From contig MABC01000051.1 in the NCBI GenBank assembly GCA_002162925.1, forward strand, positions 1 through 61,487: a stretch of DNA of 61,487 nucleotides, in the 5' to 3' direction. Of the stretch, positions 1 through 9,362 are shown piece by piece. Source of the DNA: Thalassotalea sp. 42_200_T64 (GTDB lineage Bacteria; Pseudomonadota; Gammaproteobacteria; Enterobacterales; Alteromonadaceae). A program made the position numbers and the translations under genes. The notes beneath the pieces were generated by a model. That model worked only from the letters and a program-made list of their open reading frames with translations, was not told the origin of the DNA and did not search any database. Numbering within the stretch: the first letter of the stretch is position 1; each line of letters starts with the position of its first letter.

Positions 1-180
1 GCTTCTTCGATGGGTTTAAAAGCAATTTATGCCGCGTTATCAAATTGAACAATGGAACAACCATTCTCTCAATTTAATGCCTTGCCTAAATTGCTTTTAA
101 CTCCCACTGAAATCCCGTATCTTGAAGTGGAACGGGTATATGCACCACAATCTGCAACCTATTTGATTAATCGCAAATAA
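1..180 (+). pseudogene. 3' end of an unidentified gene, possibly interrupted by an in-frame TGA
   Basis: Frame 1 is coding-like from base 1, stops at TGA (46-48), and resumes in the same frame at ATG 52 for 42 codons to TAA at 178-180. The downstream piece (ending YLINRK) has gene-like composition. Either a gene ends at 48 and a tiny ORF follows, or one gene carries a nonsense change (for example TGG to TGA). The family is not recognised and the 5' part lies outside the window. Confidence 0.3.
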
Positions 181-262
181 AAATCGCATAAATTATAAGT
201 GTTTTTCGCATTTTGCCGCATACTTATAGCATAACAAGATAAGAATTTAATAGGAGTCTAAG

Positions 263-706
263 ATGACTGATATTAGCAAAATTATGACCACGGATGTTTT
301 CACTCTAACCCCGGAGCATAACCTTAGTGACGCTCGGCTGATGATGATGGAAAACCGAATTCGTCACATTCCAATTGTTGATCAACAACAGTTATTGGTT
401 GGCATTATTAGCCAAAGAGATGTGCTTGGCGCAGAAGAGTCGAGCATCTATGGGATAAAAACCGATTTACGTTTAGAGCGTGAGCAACAAATAAAAATCT
501 CCGATTTTTATCATAAAAACCTGGTGACTATTCCACCACAAGCTACTGTGCATCAAGCCGCACTTTATCTGCAAAAGCATAAAATCGGCTGCTTGCCGGT
601 TGTCAAAGACAACAAACTACTGGGTCTGGTAACTGATAGTGATTTTGTCAATGTGGCGATTAACTTACTGGAAGTGATTAGTGAGCCGCATGAGCATGTC
701 TATTAA
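263..706 (+). CDS. Tandem CBS-domain protein
   Basis: A 147-residue cytoplasmic protein made almost entirely of two CBS domains, about residues 5-60 (starting with the typical IMTTDVFTLTP) and 80-140. CBS pairs (Bateman modules) bind adenine nucleotides and regulate other activities. No catalytic domain is attached, so it probably acts as a small energy or ligand sensor; its partner is unknown. An AGGAG at 252-256 is well spaced for this ATG. It converges on yigB with a 16-bp gap. The family call is secure; the function is not. Confidence 0.9.
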   Translation: MTDISKIMTTDVFTLTPEHNLSDARLMMMENRIRHIPIVDQQQLLVGIISQRDVLGAEESSIYGIKTDLRLEREQQIKISDFYHKNLVTIPPQATVHQAALYLQKHKIGCLPVVKDNKLLGLVTDSDFVNVAINLLEVISEPHEHVY

Positions 707-722
707 GGCAATGCGATAGCGG

Positions 723-1436
723 TTAACAGAAAACCTGTAATTGCTCTACCGAATCAAACTCGGCATGTGGCAACACTTTTAATGGTTTCTTTTTAATGCC
801 AAATTCATTGTTGTTTACCCAAATCGTTTGGCAACCAGCAGAAAGTGCGCCATAGATATCGGCGTGAGTACAATCGCCTATATGCAGTAGTTCATGGGGT
901 TGAATATTAAGTTGCTGGCAGGCCTGATCAAACATATCGTTTTCAGGCTTTTGCAAATTACCCGCGCCGGCAAAATAACTGTGTTGAAAATACTCAGCAA
1001 TGCCAATTTCATCAATACCGACGTTACCGTTAGAAATCGCCACTAACGGATACTTTAGCTTAAGCTTGGCCAATAGTTGGGTAACACTTGCCGGCACTTG
1101 TAAATTATTACGATGACTGAGGAAATGGGCTAGCGCTTGTTCTGCTTTCACCTTGGCCTCCGGCGCAGAATAGCCTAATTGTTGAATACCCGATTGTAGA
1201 CAAGCAATACGTAACGCCGTTACGTCATGACAAAGCTCGGGTTGATTGGTTAAGCAAACATTGCGATGTTGCCACCAAAAATCTCGGCCTAAATTCGCAC
1301 ACTCTGGTGCCGCCGCAATTAAGTGGCTTTGCAGTTCTTGCTCGGCCCTGGCGATCACCGGATGGTTATCGTATAAGGTGTCATCCAAATCAAAGCTAAT
1401 GGCTTTAAACGCTGACAATTTTCGATAAAAACGCAC
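723..1436 (-). CDS. yigB: HAD-superfamily hydrolase, YigB-like phosphatase
   Basis: 237 residues with HAD motif I FDLDDTLYDN near residue 15, motif II in VAISNGN and motif III/IV around KPENDMF and HIGDCTHADIYGA. E. coli YigB dephosphorylates FMN and the riboflavin precursor 5-amino-6-(5-phosphoribitylamino)uracil. The start is GTG, one base after the DUF484 stop, with AGGA at suitable distance. It is the last gene of the lysA-dapF operon. In E. coli and relatives xerC sits between the DUF484 gene and yigB; here it is absent. Confidence 0.85.
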   Translation of the reverse strand: MRFYRKLSAFKAISFDLDDTLYDNHPVIARAEQELQSHLIAAAPECANLGRDFWWQHRNVCLTNQPELCHDVTALRIACLQSGIQQLGYSAPEAKVKAEQALAHFLSHRNNLQVPASVTQLLAKLKLKYPLVAISNGNVGIDEIGIAEYFQHSYFAGAGNLQKPENDMFDQACQQLNIQPHELLHIGDCTHADIYGALSAGCQTIWVNNNEFGIKKKPLKVLPHAEFDSVEQLQVFC

Positions 1437-1437
1437 G

Positions 1438-2184
1438 TTAGAATCCTACTTTCTTCAATTGCTGTACTAATAGTTTAGCAACAAGTGTACGAAATTGGTT
1501 TAACAATAAGGTATCCATCGATGGGCTAAAGTGTTCCGCATCGTTTGAGCTAATCGCGATGAAGCCTAAACAATCTTCAGCATCGCTAAGTTTTATTAAT
1601 ACCACAGAGCCTGCGGGTTGATCGGCAAAAATCGCCTGCTGTTCATTAAACCGTAATCGACCAAAATAATAATCTTGATGATCAAAGCGCTTGGCAATTA
1701 TTGCAGCGCAGTCTTCTTTGACAATAGTGCCATGACCAATGGCAATATCGCTATTGGTTAAATACAACTTAAACGAGGCTAAATTTAGTAATTGCGTCGT
1801 GGTTTGCTCTAACGCATCTAAAAATGTGGATAAATTTTTGCTGTCGATCAACGTTAAATATAAGTCGTTATAAACGGTGAACAAACGTTCATTGTAATTG
1901 GCAACCGTTAATAACTGAGTGATTTCTTCTTCGAGCAAATGAATTTTTTGACGCTGAATTTGTTGCTGACGTTCCACCAGAGAAACCACACCACGCTTGT
2001 TATCAGAAAACTTAAGATTGGCCATAACTTGCGGGTTTCTGGAAAAATATCCTGGGTTATCAAGCAAGTAAGTACTAACCAACTCATCATTAAACAGATG
2101 CGTGTCAACATCAGTGGTACTGTTATCTAACACTTGTGTTTGGTTTATTTTATTTTTGTTATCTAACACTTTACTGTCGCTCAT
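1438..2184 (-). CDS. DUF484 family protein
   Basis: 248 residues. After a polar N-terminus there is the typical DUF484 opening ([19 protein letters not shown], about 40-58), then a coiled-coil stretch ([19 protein letters not shown]) and a GAF-like C-terminal half. Family members sit between dapF and xerC in many gammaproteobacteria and their role is unknown. Its ATG overlaps the dapF stop by four bases, indicating translational coupling. Confidence 0.88.
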   Translation of the reverse strand: MSDSKVLDNKNKINQTQVLDNSTTDVDTHLFNDELVSTYLLDNPGYFSRNPQVMANLKFSDNKRGVVSLVERQQQIQRQKIHLLEEEITQLLTVANYNERLFTVYNDLYLTLIDSKNLSTFLDALEQTTTQLLNLASFKLYLTNSDIAIGHGTIVKEDCAAIIAKRFDHQDYYFGRLRFNEQQAIFADQPAGSVVLIKLSDAEDCLGFIAISSNDAEHFSPSMDTLLLNQFRTLVAKLLVQQLKKVGF

Positions 2185-3011
2185 AGGTGTAATTGTCCAT
2201 CAAATACATGTTCTGCTGGTCCGGTCATTTTCACTGGGTGACCAGGACCTTTCCAATAAATTTTTAATTTACCACCAGGCAGCTCAACGGTCACATTATT
2301 GGCCAGTTTCTTTTGAGTAATACCAACCACAACAGCGCCACAAGCGCCACTGCCGCATGCCAGAGTTTCAGCTGCACCTCGTTCATAAACCCGAAGTTTA
2401 ATAAATTTTGCCGATACCACTTCCATGAAGCCAACATTGGCGCCTTCTGGAAACCTTTCGTGCTCGGCTAATTCCTTTCCTAGCGTTTCAACCGGAGCAT
2501 CAAGTACCGAATCCACGGTAACAACACAATGCGGATTGCCCATAGATACGGTACCACAAAGCACCGTTTGCTCGGCAGCACGTAATATATAGGTGCCTTC
2601 CATTTTTTGTGCGGTAAATGGAATTTTGGCGGGTTCAAATTCCGGAATGGGCATCGCCACGGTAATTAAACCATCGCGCTCAATGTGCAACGTCATTTTG
2701 CCAGAAGCCGTTGACACCTTAACTTTATTTTTGTTGGTTAAGCCTTTCATTTTGACAAAGCGGGCAAAACAACGGGCACCGTTACCACACTGATTTACTT
2801 CACTGCCGTCGGCATTATAAATGCGATAGTGAAAATCTAAATCGGGATCATACGGTGGCTCAACCACCAGTAATTGGTCAAAACCGACACCAAAGTTACG
2901 ATCGGCCAATTTACGAATTTGTTCATTCGACAAATAAATGTTTTGGGTAACGTTATCCAAGACTAAAAAGTCATTGCCCAGGCCGTGCATTTTGGCAAAA
3001 TTCATTAACAT
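2181..3011 (-). CDS. dapF: Diaminopimelate epimerase
   Basis: Converts LL-diaminopimelate to the meso form for lysine and peptidoglycan synthesis. 276 residues, normal length. Both catalytic cysteines are visible: about C75 in NQCGNGARC and C219 in [10 protein letters not shown], and the N-terminus has the family motif KMHGLGNDF. The first two Met codons (positions 1 and 3) are both possible starts; family alignment favours the second. It lies 70 bp downstream of lysA and overlaps DUF484. Confidence 0.97.
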   Translation of the reverse strand: MLMNFAKMHGLGNDFLVLDNVTQNIYLSNEQIRKLADRNFGVGFDQLLVVEPPYDPDLDFHYRIYNADGSEVNQCGNGARCFARFVKMKGLTNKNKVKVSTASGKMTLHIERDGLITVAMPIPEFEPAKIPFTAQKMEGTYILRAAEQTVLCGTVSMGNPHCVVTVDSVLDAPVETLGKELAEHERFPEGANVGFMEVVSAKFIKLRVYERGAAETLACGSGACGAVVVGITQKKLANNVTVELPGGKLKIYWKGPGHPVKMTGPAEHVFDGQLHL

Positions 3012-3081
3012 AGTTGTCTTTACTTTCCTGAAAAATTAAGCGTTCTCAAACCTGCACCTTAAATAGTGACGTGAGTATAAC

Positions 3082-4329
3082 CTAAGGTAAAAGGGCTTCG
3101 CCCTGCCATAGCGATTCGATGGTTTCACGTTGGCGGATCACATGCGAGTTAGCGCCATCAACCATCACTTCAGCCACACGCGGACGTGAGTTATAATTTG
3201 AGCTCATGGTAAAGCCATAAGCACCGGCACTGCGCACGACTAATAAATCACCCGCAGCAATGGCCAGATCACGGTTTTTACCTAAAAAGTCTCCGGTTTC
3301 ACATATCGGGCCAACCACATCGTAGTTATGGGTAGTCGCATCATGATTAATTTCTACCGGCACTATTTCTTGCCATGCCTGGTACAATGCTGGACGGATT
3401 AAATCATTCATCGCGCCATCAACGATGGCAAAGTGTTTATCTTCATTGGTTTTTAAAAACTCAACTTCGGTCACCAAAACACCGGCATTGGCCATTATCG
3501 CTCGGCCTGGCTCGTAAATCAGTTCTAAGTCGTAGCCTTGTACTTTATCGGCGATAGCTTTGGCGTACTCACTGGGGTGCGGTGGGTTTTCACCTTGATA
3601 CGGAACCCCTAAGCCACCACCAACATCTAAATGTTTTAACTGAATACCAACGTCGCTTAAGTTATCGACCAAGACTAACACTCGATCCAGTGCATCTAAA
3701 AATGGCTTAACTTCGGTTAACTGTGAACCAATATGACAATCTACCCCTTTGACTTCCAGGTGTGACATTGCCGCGGCCTTTTGATAAACCGCAACGGCAT
3801 GTTCAATGGGAATGCCAAATTTATTATCTTTTAAACCGGTAGAGATATATGGATGAGTACCAGCATCTACATCTGGATTGACTCGTAAAGAAATCGTCGC
3901 CTTTTTATTCATGCTACAGGCGACTTCATTAATCCGGCTCAATTCAGCTTCCGACTCGACGTTAAAGCAGTAAATACCTTTATCCAATGCATATTCAATT
4001 TCATCGGCTTTTTTACCCACGCCGGAAAATACCACTTTCGATGGGCAGCCACCCGCTTGTATCACTCGCGCAAGCTCACCTTTAGAGACGATATCAAAAC
4101 CGCTACCAAGGCGCGCCATCACATTTAAAATGGCAATATTTGAACTGGCTTTTACCGCATAACAAATAAGATGTTTCATCTCTTTCGCGGCTTGGTCAAA
4201 AGCATGCCAATGGCGCTCAATGGTGGCACGCGAATAAACGTAAAGTGGTGTACCATAAGTATTTGCTAATTCAGTTACTGAACAGTCTTCAGCAAATAAA
4301 GAGTCGTTTTGACGGTTAAAAAAGTCCAC
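3082..4329 (-). CDS. lysA: Diaminopimelate decarboxylase
   Basis: Last step of lysine synthesis: PLP-dependent decarboxylation of meso-diaminopimelate. 415 residues, fold type III. The PLP lysine is in CYAVKASSN (about K60); also present are HIGSQ, the phosphate loop YEPGRAI, and CETGDFLG supplying the active-site Cys and Glu. It starts with GTG (VDFFNRQND), AGGA about nine bases upstream. It follows lptM by 57 bp and precedes dapF, so the two lysine genes are co-transcribed. Confidence 0.97.
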   Translation of the reverse strand: MDFFNRQNDSLFAEDCSVTELANTYGTPLYVYSRATIERHWHAFDQAAKEMKHLICYAVKASSNIAILNVMARLGSGFDIVSKGELARVIQAGGCPSKVVFSGVGKKADEIEYALDKGIYCFNVESEAELSRINEVACSMNKKATISLRVNPDVDAGTHPYISTGLKDNKFGIPIEHAVAVYQKAAAMSHLEVKGVDCHIGSQLTEVKPFLDALDRVLVLVDNLSDVGIQLKHLDVGGGLGVPYQGENPPHPSEYAKAIADKVQGYDLELIYEPGRAIMANAGVLVTEVEFLKTNEDKHFAIVDGAMNDLIRPALYQAWQEIVPVEINHDATTHNYDVVGPICETGDFLGKNRDLAIAAGDLLVVRSAGAYGFTMSSNYNSRPRVAEVMVDGANSHVIRQRETIESLWQGEALLP

Positions 4330-4386
4330 TGGCTTTGATCCTGAAATTATCGAGTTGAAGGGTTAAAATGTAAAATACAGTTGTTG

Positions 4387-4536
4387 TTATTGCTCTGCAG
4401 TTTCCGTTTGTTCTTGCTCTTGCGGTTTATTCGGCTCGCTTGACTCGCTCTGATAAAGTGGCCCTTTCTGACCACAAGCCGATATTGTGCAAAGAAGTGC
4501 TGATAATACAACAAATAACAGTTTTTTATTAAGCAT
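4387..4536 (-). CDS. lptM: LptM/YifL-type small lipoprotein
   Basis: A 49-residue ORF easily missed because of its size. It has a Lys-charged N-terminus, a hydrophobic stretch, a lipobox ending ISAC (Cys 21), then the family signature CGQKGPLY followed by a Glu/Gln-rich tail. In E. coli LptM (YifL) helps maturation of the LptD/LptE LPS translocon. Placement directly before lysA-dapF matches the usual order. The signature and position make the call strong despite the short length. Confidence 0.93.
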   Translation of the reverse strand: MLNKKLLFVVLSALLCTISACGQKGPLYQSESSEPNKPQEQEQTETAEQ

Positions 4537-4676
4537 TTTATTGATCGCATTGATTGTTTATTCGCATTATAATCGCATGCGATACAACAAATACCAAGTT
4601 GTTGCGGCCAATATGGCCAAGAAATATTGATATACCTCACATTTGTGAAAGAAATGATAAAAATTAAGGGTTAATA

Positions 4677-4997
4677 ATGAACGATAGCCAGTATAATCTA
4701 ATTGCCGATGACCTACTTTTAGCGGTGGAAGAAGCCATTGAAGATTGTGGGGTCGACATAGATTATGAAGGTGTTGGTGGCCTGTTAACATTAACTTTTG
4801 TTAATGGCACAAAAATCATCATCAATAAACAAGCCCCATTGCATGAAATATGGGTAGCGACTAAATTTAATGGTCACCATTTTGAATATCAAAACCAACA
4901 ATGGATTGATAAACGCGGTGGTGACGAGTTTTGGCAATTTTTATCTGCGGCGGTAAGCCGACAAGCTGACACAAAAATTATTTTAGCAGCCGAGTAA
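4677..4997 (+). CDS. cyaY: Frataxin homologue CyaY
   Basis: 106 residues, full frataxin fold. The acidic first helix (DDLLLAVEEAIEDCGVDIDYE) is the iron-binding face; the beta-sheet core includes LTLTFVNGTKIIIN and the conserved QAPLHEIWVA. CyaY binds iron and modulates IscS-based Fe-S assembly. AAGGG lies seven bases before the ATG. It is divergent from lptM, the order common in gammaproteobacteria, and 32 bp upstream of hemC. Confidence 0.96.
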   Translation: MNDSQYNLIADDLLLAVEEAIEDCGVDIDYEGVGGLLTLTFVNGTKIIINKQAPLHEIWVATKFNGHHFEYQNQQWIDKRGGDEFWQFLSAAVSRQADTKIILAAE

Positions 4998-5029
4998 ATT
5001 AGCCAAACATAAAAGATACCGAGAACAAT

Positions 5030-5965
5030 ATGACTCAACAAACACTGAAAATTGCAACCCGTAAGAGTGCCCTAGCCCTTTGGCAGGCAGAATTTGTGAA
5101 AGCACGCCTTGAACATTTCCATTCAAATTTAACGGTTGAATTAGTGCCAATGGTGACCAAAGGTGACATCATCTTGGACTCTCCGCTGTCAAAAGTGGGT
5201 GGCAAAGGTTTGTTTGTCAAAGAACTGGAAGTTGCCATGTTACAAGGTCGTGCCGATATTGCCGTACACTCGATGAAGGATGTTCCGGTTGAATTCCCTG
5301 AAGGGTTAGATCTTGAGATCATTTGTGAGCGCGAAGATCCTCGCGATGCGTTCGTCTCTAATACCATTGCCGGCTTTGCCGATTTGCCACAAGGCGCTAT
5401 TGTCGGTACTTCAAGTTTACGTCGCCAGTGTCAAATAAAAGCCCTACGCCCAGATCTCGACATTCGTGATTTACGCGGTAATGTCAATACTCGTTTAGCC
5501 AAGCTTGATGATGGTCAATACGATGCCATTATCTTAGCGGCTGCAGGTTTGATTCGTCTTGAGATGCCAGAGCGCATAGCCGAATTTATTGAACCAGAAG
5601 TCATGCTGCCAGCCAATGGACAAGGTGCTGTAGGTATTGAGTGCAGAATTGACGATGAGCGCGTTAAGGCATTACTGGCACCACTTGAACACCATGAGAC
5701 TCGTCTTCGAGTGTTAGCAGAACGAGCAATGAATCGTGCCTTACAAGGCGGCTGTCAGGTGCCTATTGGCAGTTACGCAATCATTGAAAATGAAGAGATT
5801 TACTTACGTGGTTTAGTCGGTGCAACCGATGGCAGCCAAATTTTGCGTAGCGAAATTCGTGGTCCTTTAACCGATGGCGAAGCCATGGGTGGTCGTTTGG
5901 CCGAAACTTTGTTAGCCGATGGTGCCGATGTGATTTTAGAGCAGGTATACAGAGAAGCAACCTAA
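5030..5965 (+). CDS. hemC: Porphobilinogen deaminase (hydroxymethylbilane synthase)
   Basis: Condenses four porphobilinogens into hydroxymethylbilane. 311 residues. Visible motifs: [11 protein letters not shown] at the N-terminus, [32 protein letters not shown] and the dipyrromethane cofactor cysteine in GGCQVPIG. First gene of a tight hemC-hemD-hemX-hemY operon for uroporphyrinogen III formation. Heme demand in the same window includes heme A synthesis for the oxidase cluster. Confidence 0.98.
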   Translation: MTQQTLKIATRKSALALWQAEFVKARLEHFHSNLTVELVPMVTKGDIILDSPLSKVGGKGLFVKELEVAMLQGRADIAVHSMKDVPVEFPEGLDLEIICEREDPRDAFVSNTIAGFADLPQGAIVGTSSLRRQCQIKALRPDLDIRDLRGNVNTRLAKLDDGQYDAIILAAAGLIRLEMPERIAEFIEPEVMLPANGQGAVGIECRIDDERVKALLAPLEHHETRLRVLAERAMNRALQGGCQVPIGSYAIIENEEIYLRGLVGATDGSQILRSEIRGPLTDGEAMGGRLAETLLADGADVILEQVYREAT

Positions 5966-5991
5966 TCGCAACACAGAGTGTAACTCGGCAG

Positions 5992-6795
5992 ATGAAAAAT
6001 AAAAAGCTACGCATACTATTAACTCGACCTTTAAAAAAATCTCAACAGCTGGCTAAGGTAATTTCACCGTTAGCCAGCCATATTGAGATCACCCCATTGT
6101 TTGACTATCAAGCAGGCGAACAGCAATCGTACTTACCACAGCAGCTGATCGAATTCGCGCCAGACATCATTATCTTTGTCAGCCCGGCGGCGGTGGATTT
6201 CGCATTTTCGCAAAACCATGTTCAGTCCAATTTGGCACGCACTCTATTTATCGCGGTAGGAACTGCGACGGCCGATGTCCTAAAGGCGCATGGTATCGAA
6301 AATGTGATCACTCCTGAGCAGCAAAATAGCGAGGGATTATTAGCGTTAGAGCAATTGCTAGCAGTAGAGAATAAACAAATATTAATCGTTCGCGGAAATG
6401 GTGGTCGCGAGTTAATTAAACAGCAACTTGAACAACGCGGCGCAAAAGTTGCCTATAATGAAGTATACAAACGCCAGTGGCTTACTTTAAATAACGAGCA
6501 AACTATTGATAAATGGCGAAAAGATAAAATTAATTGTATTGTAGTAACTTCTAGTGAATTGTTGCAACATACATTAAGTTACATCGATGATAAAGACTGG
6601 GCCAATGACTGTATTTGGCTAGTGGCAAGTTCTCGTATTGCAGCACAAGCCAGCGCACATGGTGTAACGACTGTAATCGATGCAGGTGGTGCAAGCCATC
6701 AACACATATATCAGGCATTAAGTAAGCTATCCTTAACACAAGCCCTTAATCACAACTTCGGCAACGCGGCCAATGGATGTAAAGATGACCGATAA
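5992..6795 (+). CDS. hemD: Uroporphyrinogen-III synthase
   Basis: 267 residues. Cyclises hydroxymethylbilane with inversion of ring D. HemD sequences diverge strongly; the support here is the two-domain alpha/beta pattern, N-terminal ILLTRPLKKSQQL, FVSPAAVDF, ILIVRGNGGRELI near the middle, and VVTSSELL in the second half, plus position directly after hemC and overlapping hemX by 23 bp. Confidence 0.93.
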   Translation: MKNKKLRILLTRPLKKSQQLAKVISPLASHIEITPLFDYQAGEQQSYLPQQLIEFAPDIIIFVSPAAVDFAFSQNHVQSNLARTLFIAVGTATADVLKAHGIENVITPEQQNSEGLLALEQLLAVENKQILIVRGNGGRELIKQQLEQRGAKVAYNEVYKRQWLTLNNEQTIDKWRKDKINCIVVTSSELLQHTLSYIDDKDWANDCIWLVASSRIAAQASAHGVTTVIDAGGASHQHIYQALSKLSLTQALNHNFGNAANGCKDDR

Positions 6796-8152
6796 AGATA
6801 ACAACAAAACCTACAATAGCAAACCTGCAGCCAAAGCGGAGGCAAAAACTGAAAAAGTAAGCGCAGCCAATGCCACAAAAATTGCCGCACAAGCCAAAGT
6901 TCAAGCTAACGCACAAGCCAAGACATCCGCAGAAAAAAAACCGAAAACACCTGCACAAGCAGCAGTAAAAACCAAAGTAGCGAGCAAGTCAGCAAAACCT
7001 GCCATGCCACCTGCTGGCAAACAACAACTTTCAAAAACCGCAGTGTTGGCGTTATTGATGGCCATCAGTGCCGGCGCGGGTGTGGCTGGCCATTACTGGT
7101 GGCAGCAGCAACAAAGCACAGCCCTTGAGCAGCGGATAAACACTAGTACGAAAGCGGGTATTGAGCAATTAGATAAACATTTGCAGCAACAAATTAGCAC
7201 CTTGCAAAGCCAACAACAGCAGCGCATAAGCCAATTGATCGGCGCAGTGGAGAGGCGAAGTGGCAGTCGCATTCGTCAGTTAGAGCAAGAAATCGAACAA
7301 CTATTAGATAGCCAACCACATAACTGGCAAATCACCGAAGCCGAATACCTGACACGTATGGCAGGACGAGTGTTATGGCTGGAAAAAGACACGGATACCG
7401 CCATTCAACTGATTGAAGATGCGGATGCGCGCATTAAAGATTTAAAAGATCCCCGCATGCTACAAATACGTGAAGTGCTGCACCAAGATATTGAAAAATT
7501 AAAAGTACTTCCTAAGCTGCAACGTGACGACATTATTTTAAGCCTGATGGGATTAAGTAAACAAATCGATCAACTGCCTTTAGCCACGGTACAACTGCCA
7601 GAAGAAGCGGAATTAACCAAAAGTACGGCGTTAACTGAAGATGTCAGTGACTGGCAACAAAACCTGGCCAGGTCATGGCACAAATTTAAAGAAGAATTCA
7701 TCACCATCCGCCGTAGAACCGGTAACGTTGAGCCGTTAATGGCACCCAGATTGGAACAAAACTTGTATCACAATTTGGCATTAAAATTTCAGCAAACACA
7801 ATGGGCCGTTAGCCAGGGCAACACTGATTTGTATCAAGCAAGTATCAGCGATATACAGCTATGGCTTGGCCAGCACTTTGATATGACGGTTATCGCCACA
7901 CAACAATTTAACGCCCGTTTAAGCGACATTAAAAGCCTGCCAGTAAACGTGGACTACCCAGAATCATTGGCGTCACAGCAAGCATTACGAACAATTTTAG
8001 ATAATAAACCAAAGAAAAGGTTATCTACGCCAAAACCGCAGAGACCGATCCAGCAAGCGCCTAAACAACCTGTACCATCAGAAAATATAGCGGCCCCCGA
8101 AGAAAGTAAGAAAGGTTTGATCCTAGAAAATGAGGCGGAGGGCAACGTATGA
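6773..8152 (+). CDS. hemX: HemX-like membrane protein
   Basis: 459 residues. An Ala/Lys/Gln-rich cytoplasmic N-terminus (to about residue 85), one transmembrane segment (about 90-107), then a Gln-rich coiled coil (about 111-175) and a conserved soluble domain. HemX is annotated in databases as a uroporphyrinogen-III methyltransferase homologue but has no methyltransferase motifs; its true role is unclear. Two Met codons (6773, 6785) lie at the start, neither with a strong Shine-Dalgarno site. It overlaps hemD at one end and hemY by 4 bp at the other. Confidence 0.93.
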   Translation: MDVKMTDKDNNKTYNSKPAAKAEAKTEKVSAANATKIAAQAKVQANAQAKTSAEKKPKTPAQAAVKTKVASKSAKPAMPPAGKQQLSKTAVLALLMAISAGAGVAGHYWWQQQQSTALEQRINTSTKAGIEQLDKHLQQQISTLQSQQQQRISQLIGAVERRSGSRIRQLEQEIEQLLDSQPHNWQITEAEYLTRMAGRVLWLEKDTDTAIQLIEDADARIKDLKDPRMLQIREVLHQDIEKLKVLPKLQRDDIILSLMGLSKQIDQLPLATVQLPEEAELTKSTALTEDVSDWQQNLARSWHKFKEEFITIRRRTGNVEPLMAPRLEQNLYHNLALKFQQTQWAVSQGNTDLYQASISDIQLWLGQHFDMTVIATQQFNARLSDIKSLPVNVDYPESLASQQALRTILDNKPKKRLSTPKPQRPIQQAPKQPVPSENIAAPEESKKGLILENEAEGNV

Positions 8153-9330
8153 TCCGCTCTATGATAAAAATATTCTTACTCTTGGCTCTGATTGCGATTG
8201 CGCCATTTTTAATTGACGAAAAAGGCTATATCTTAATTGCCATGGGCGACTTAACCTACGAGTTAACCGTAGTGAGTGCCATTATGTTACTGGTTATCGC
8301 TTCGTTTATCTTTGCTTTTGTCTTATGGGGTACTCGCATCGGCTGGAAATTCAGTTCGAAAACCTGGCGTAAAATGGCGTTTAGCAACAAAGCCAAAGCG
8401 AAACTTGAATTTCAAAAAGGCTTAGCGGCGTATTTGCTTGGCGATTATCAACAGGCAGAGGCATTGATGGCCAAATGTGCAGAGCGCTCTGAACTTGCCA
8501 ATAGTGCCTGGTTAATTGCGGCAGCTTCGGCGAAAAAACAAGATAACACCGCCCAAACGGCCAATTATTTACAGCTTATCGCTGAGCATCCTGATGCCCA
8601 GGAAAACTTTAGTTTTGAAACTTTACTGGTCGCTGGCCGAATAAATTTAGACGACAAACAATTTTCCAAAGCGCGAGCCTTATTGGATGAAAATCATAAA
8701 TTAATCGGTCACGATGGCAGATTGTTGGGCCTGGAAATTGAAGTGTGTCTGCATGAAAATCGTTTTGATAAAGCCATTGAACAATTAAAACCGCTACGAA
8801 AAAACAAACACCTGGACAAAGACACAGTCACCGATTGGGAGAAGCGCTCCTTCAGTGGCTACTTTCAACAGCTCACCCTAAAGCAAAGTATCGATGCTGT
8901 GGCCAAATACTATAAAAGCTTAAGCCGCAAAGAGCGCCATAGTGAAGGCACAGTTTTAGCGTATGCCGATTGTTTAATTGCCAATGGCTTAGTGACCAAT
9001 TTAGAAGAATTGATCCTGCCGCTATTGAAAAAAGATGCCTCACCAAGCTTTATTAACGCCGTTAAAAAGTTACCCATTCAACATAGCCAACATGTTATTG
9101 CCGCCATTCAAAAGGTGTTAATAAAGCAACCCGACAATACCTTATGGCTAAGCGCATTGGCACATTTGTGTGCCGCCAATAAAGAATACGATAAAGCCCA
9201 TAAAGCCTTTACCGCGTTGCTGAAAATTAAACAACTACCCGATGATTTACTAGGTTATGCAAATTTATTGGAAAACATGGGTGAACATCAACAGGCAAAT
9301 CGGGTGTACCAAGAGTTGTTGAATGCATAA
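8149..9330 (+). CDS. hemY: HemY, TPR-containing membrane protein
   Basis: 393 residues: two N-terminal transmembrane helices (about 5-25 and 42-62), then a TPR-like alpha-helical domain to the end. The repeats are recognisable as helix pairs such as EFQKGLAAYLLGDYQQAEALM and the C-terminal YDKAHKAFTALLKI. This is the proteobacterial HemY of the hemCDXY operon, unrelated to the protoporphyrinogen oxidase also called HemY. ATG overlaps the hemX stop (ATGA). Confidence 0.93.
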   Translation: MIRSMIKIFLLLALIAIAPFLIDEKGYILIAMGDLTYELTVVSAIMLLVIASFIFAFVLWGTRIGWKFSSKTWRKMAFSNKAKAKLEFQKGLAAYLLGDYQQAEALMAKCAERSELANSAWLIAAASAKKQDNTAQTANYLQLIAEHPDAQENFSFETLLVAGRINLDDKQFSKARALLDENHKLIGHDGRLLGLEIEVCLHENRFDKAIEQLKPLRKNKHLDKDTVTDWEKRSFSGYFQQLTLKQSIDAVAKYYKSLSRKERHSEGTVLAYADCLIANGLVTNLEELILPLLKKDASPSFINAVKKLPIQHSQHVIAAIQKVLIKQPDNTLWLSALAHLCAANKEYDKAHKAFTALLKIKQLPDDLLGYANLLENMGEHQQANRVYQELLNA

Positions 9331-9362
9331 CAGCAAACATGGACTATTGATTTCCATTTAAC

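Noticed and set aside
6773..8152. HemX as a true uroporphyrinogen-III methyltransferase
   Set aside because: No SAM-binding or methyltransferase motifs are visible; it is a membrane-anchored coiled-coil protein.
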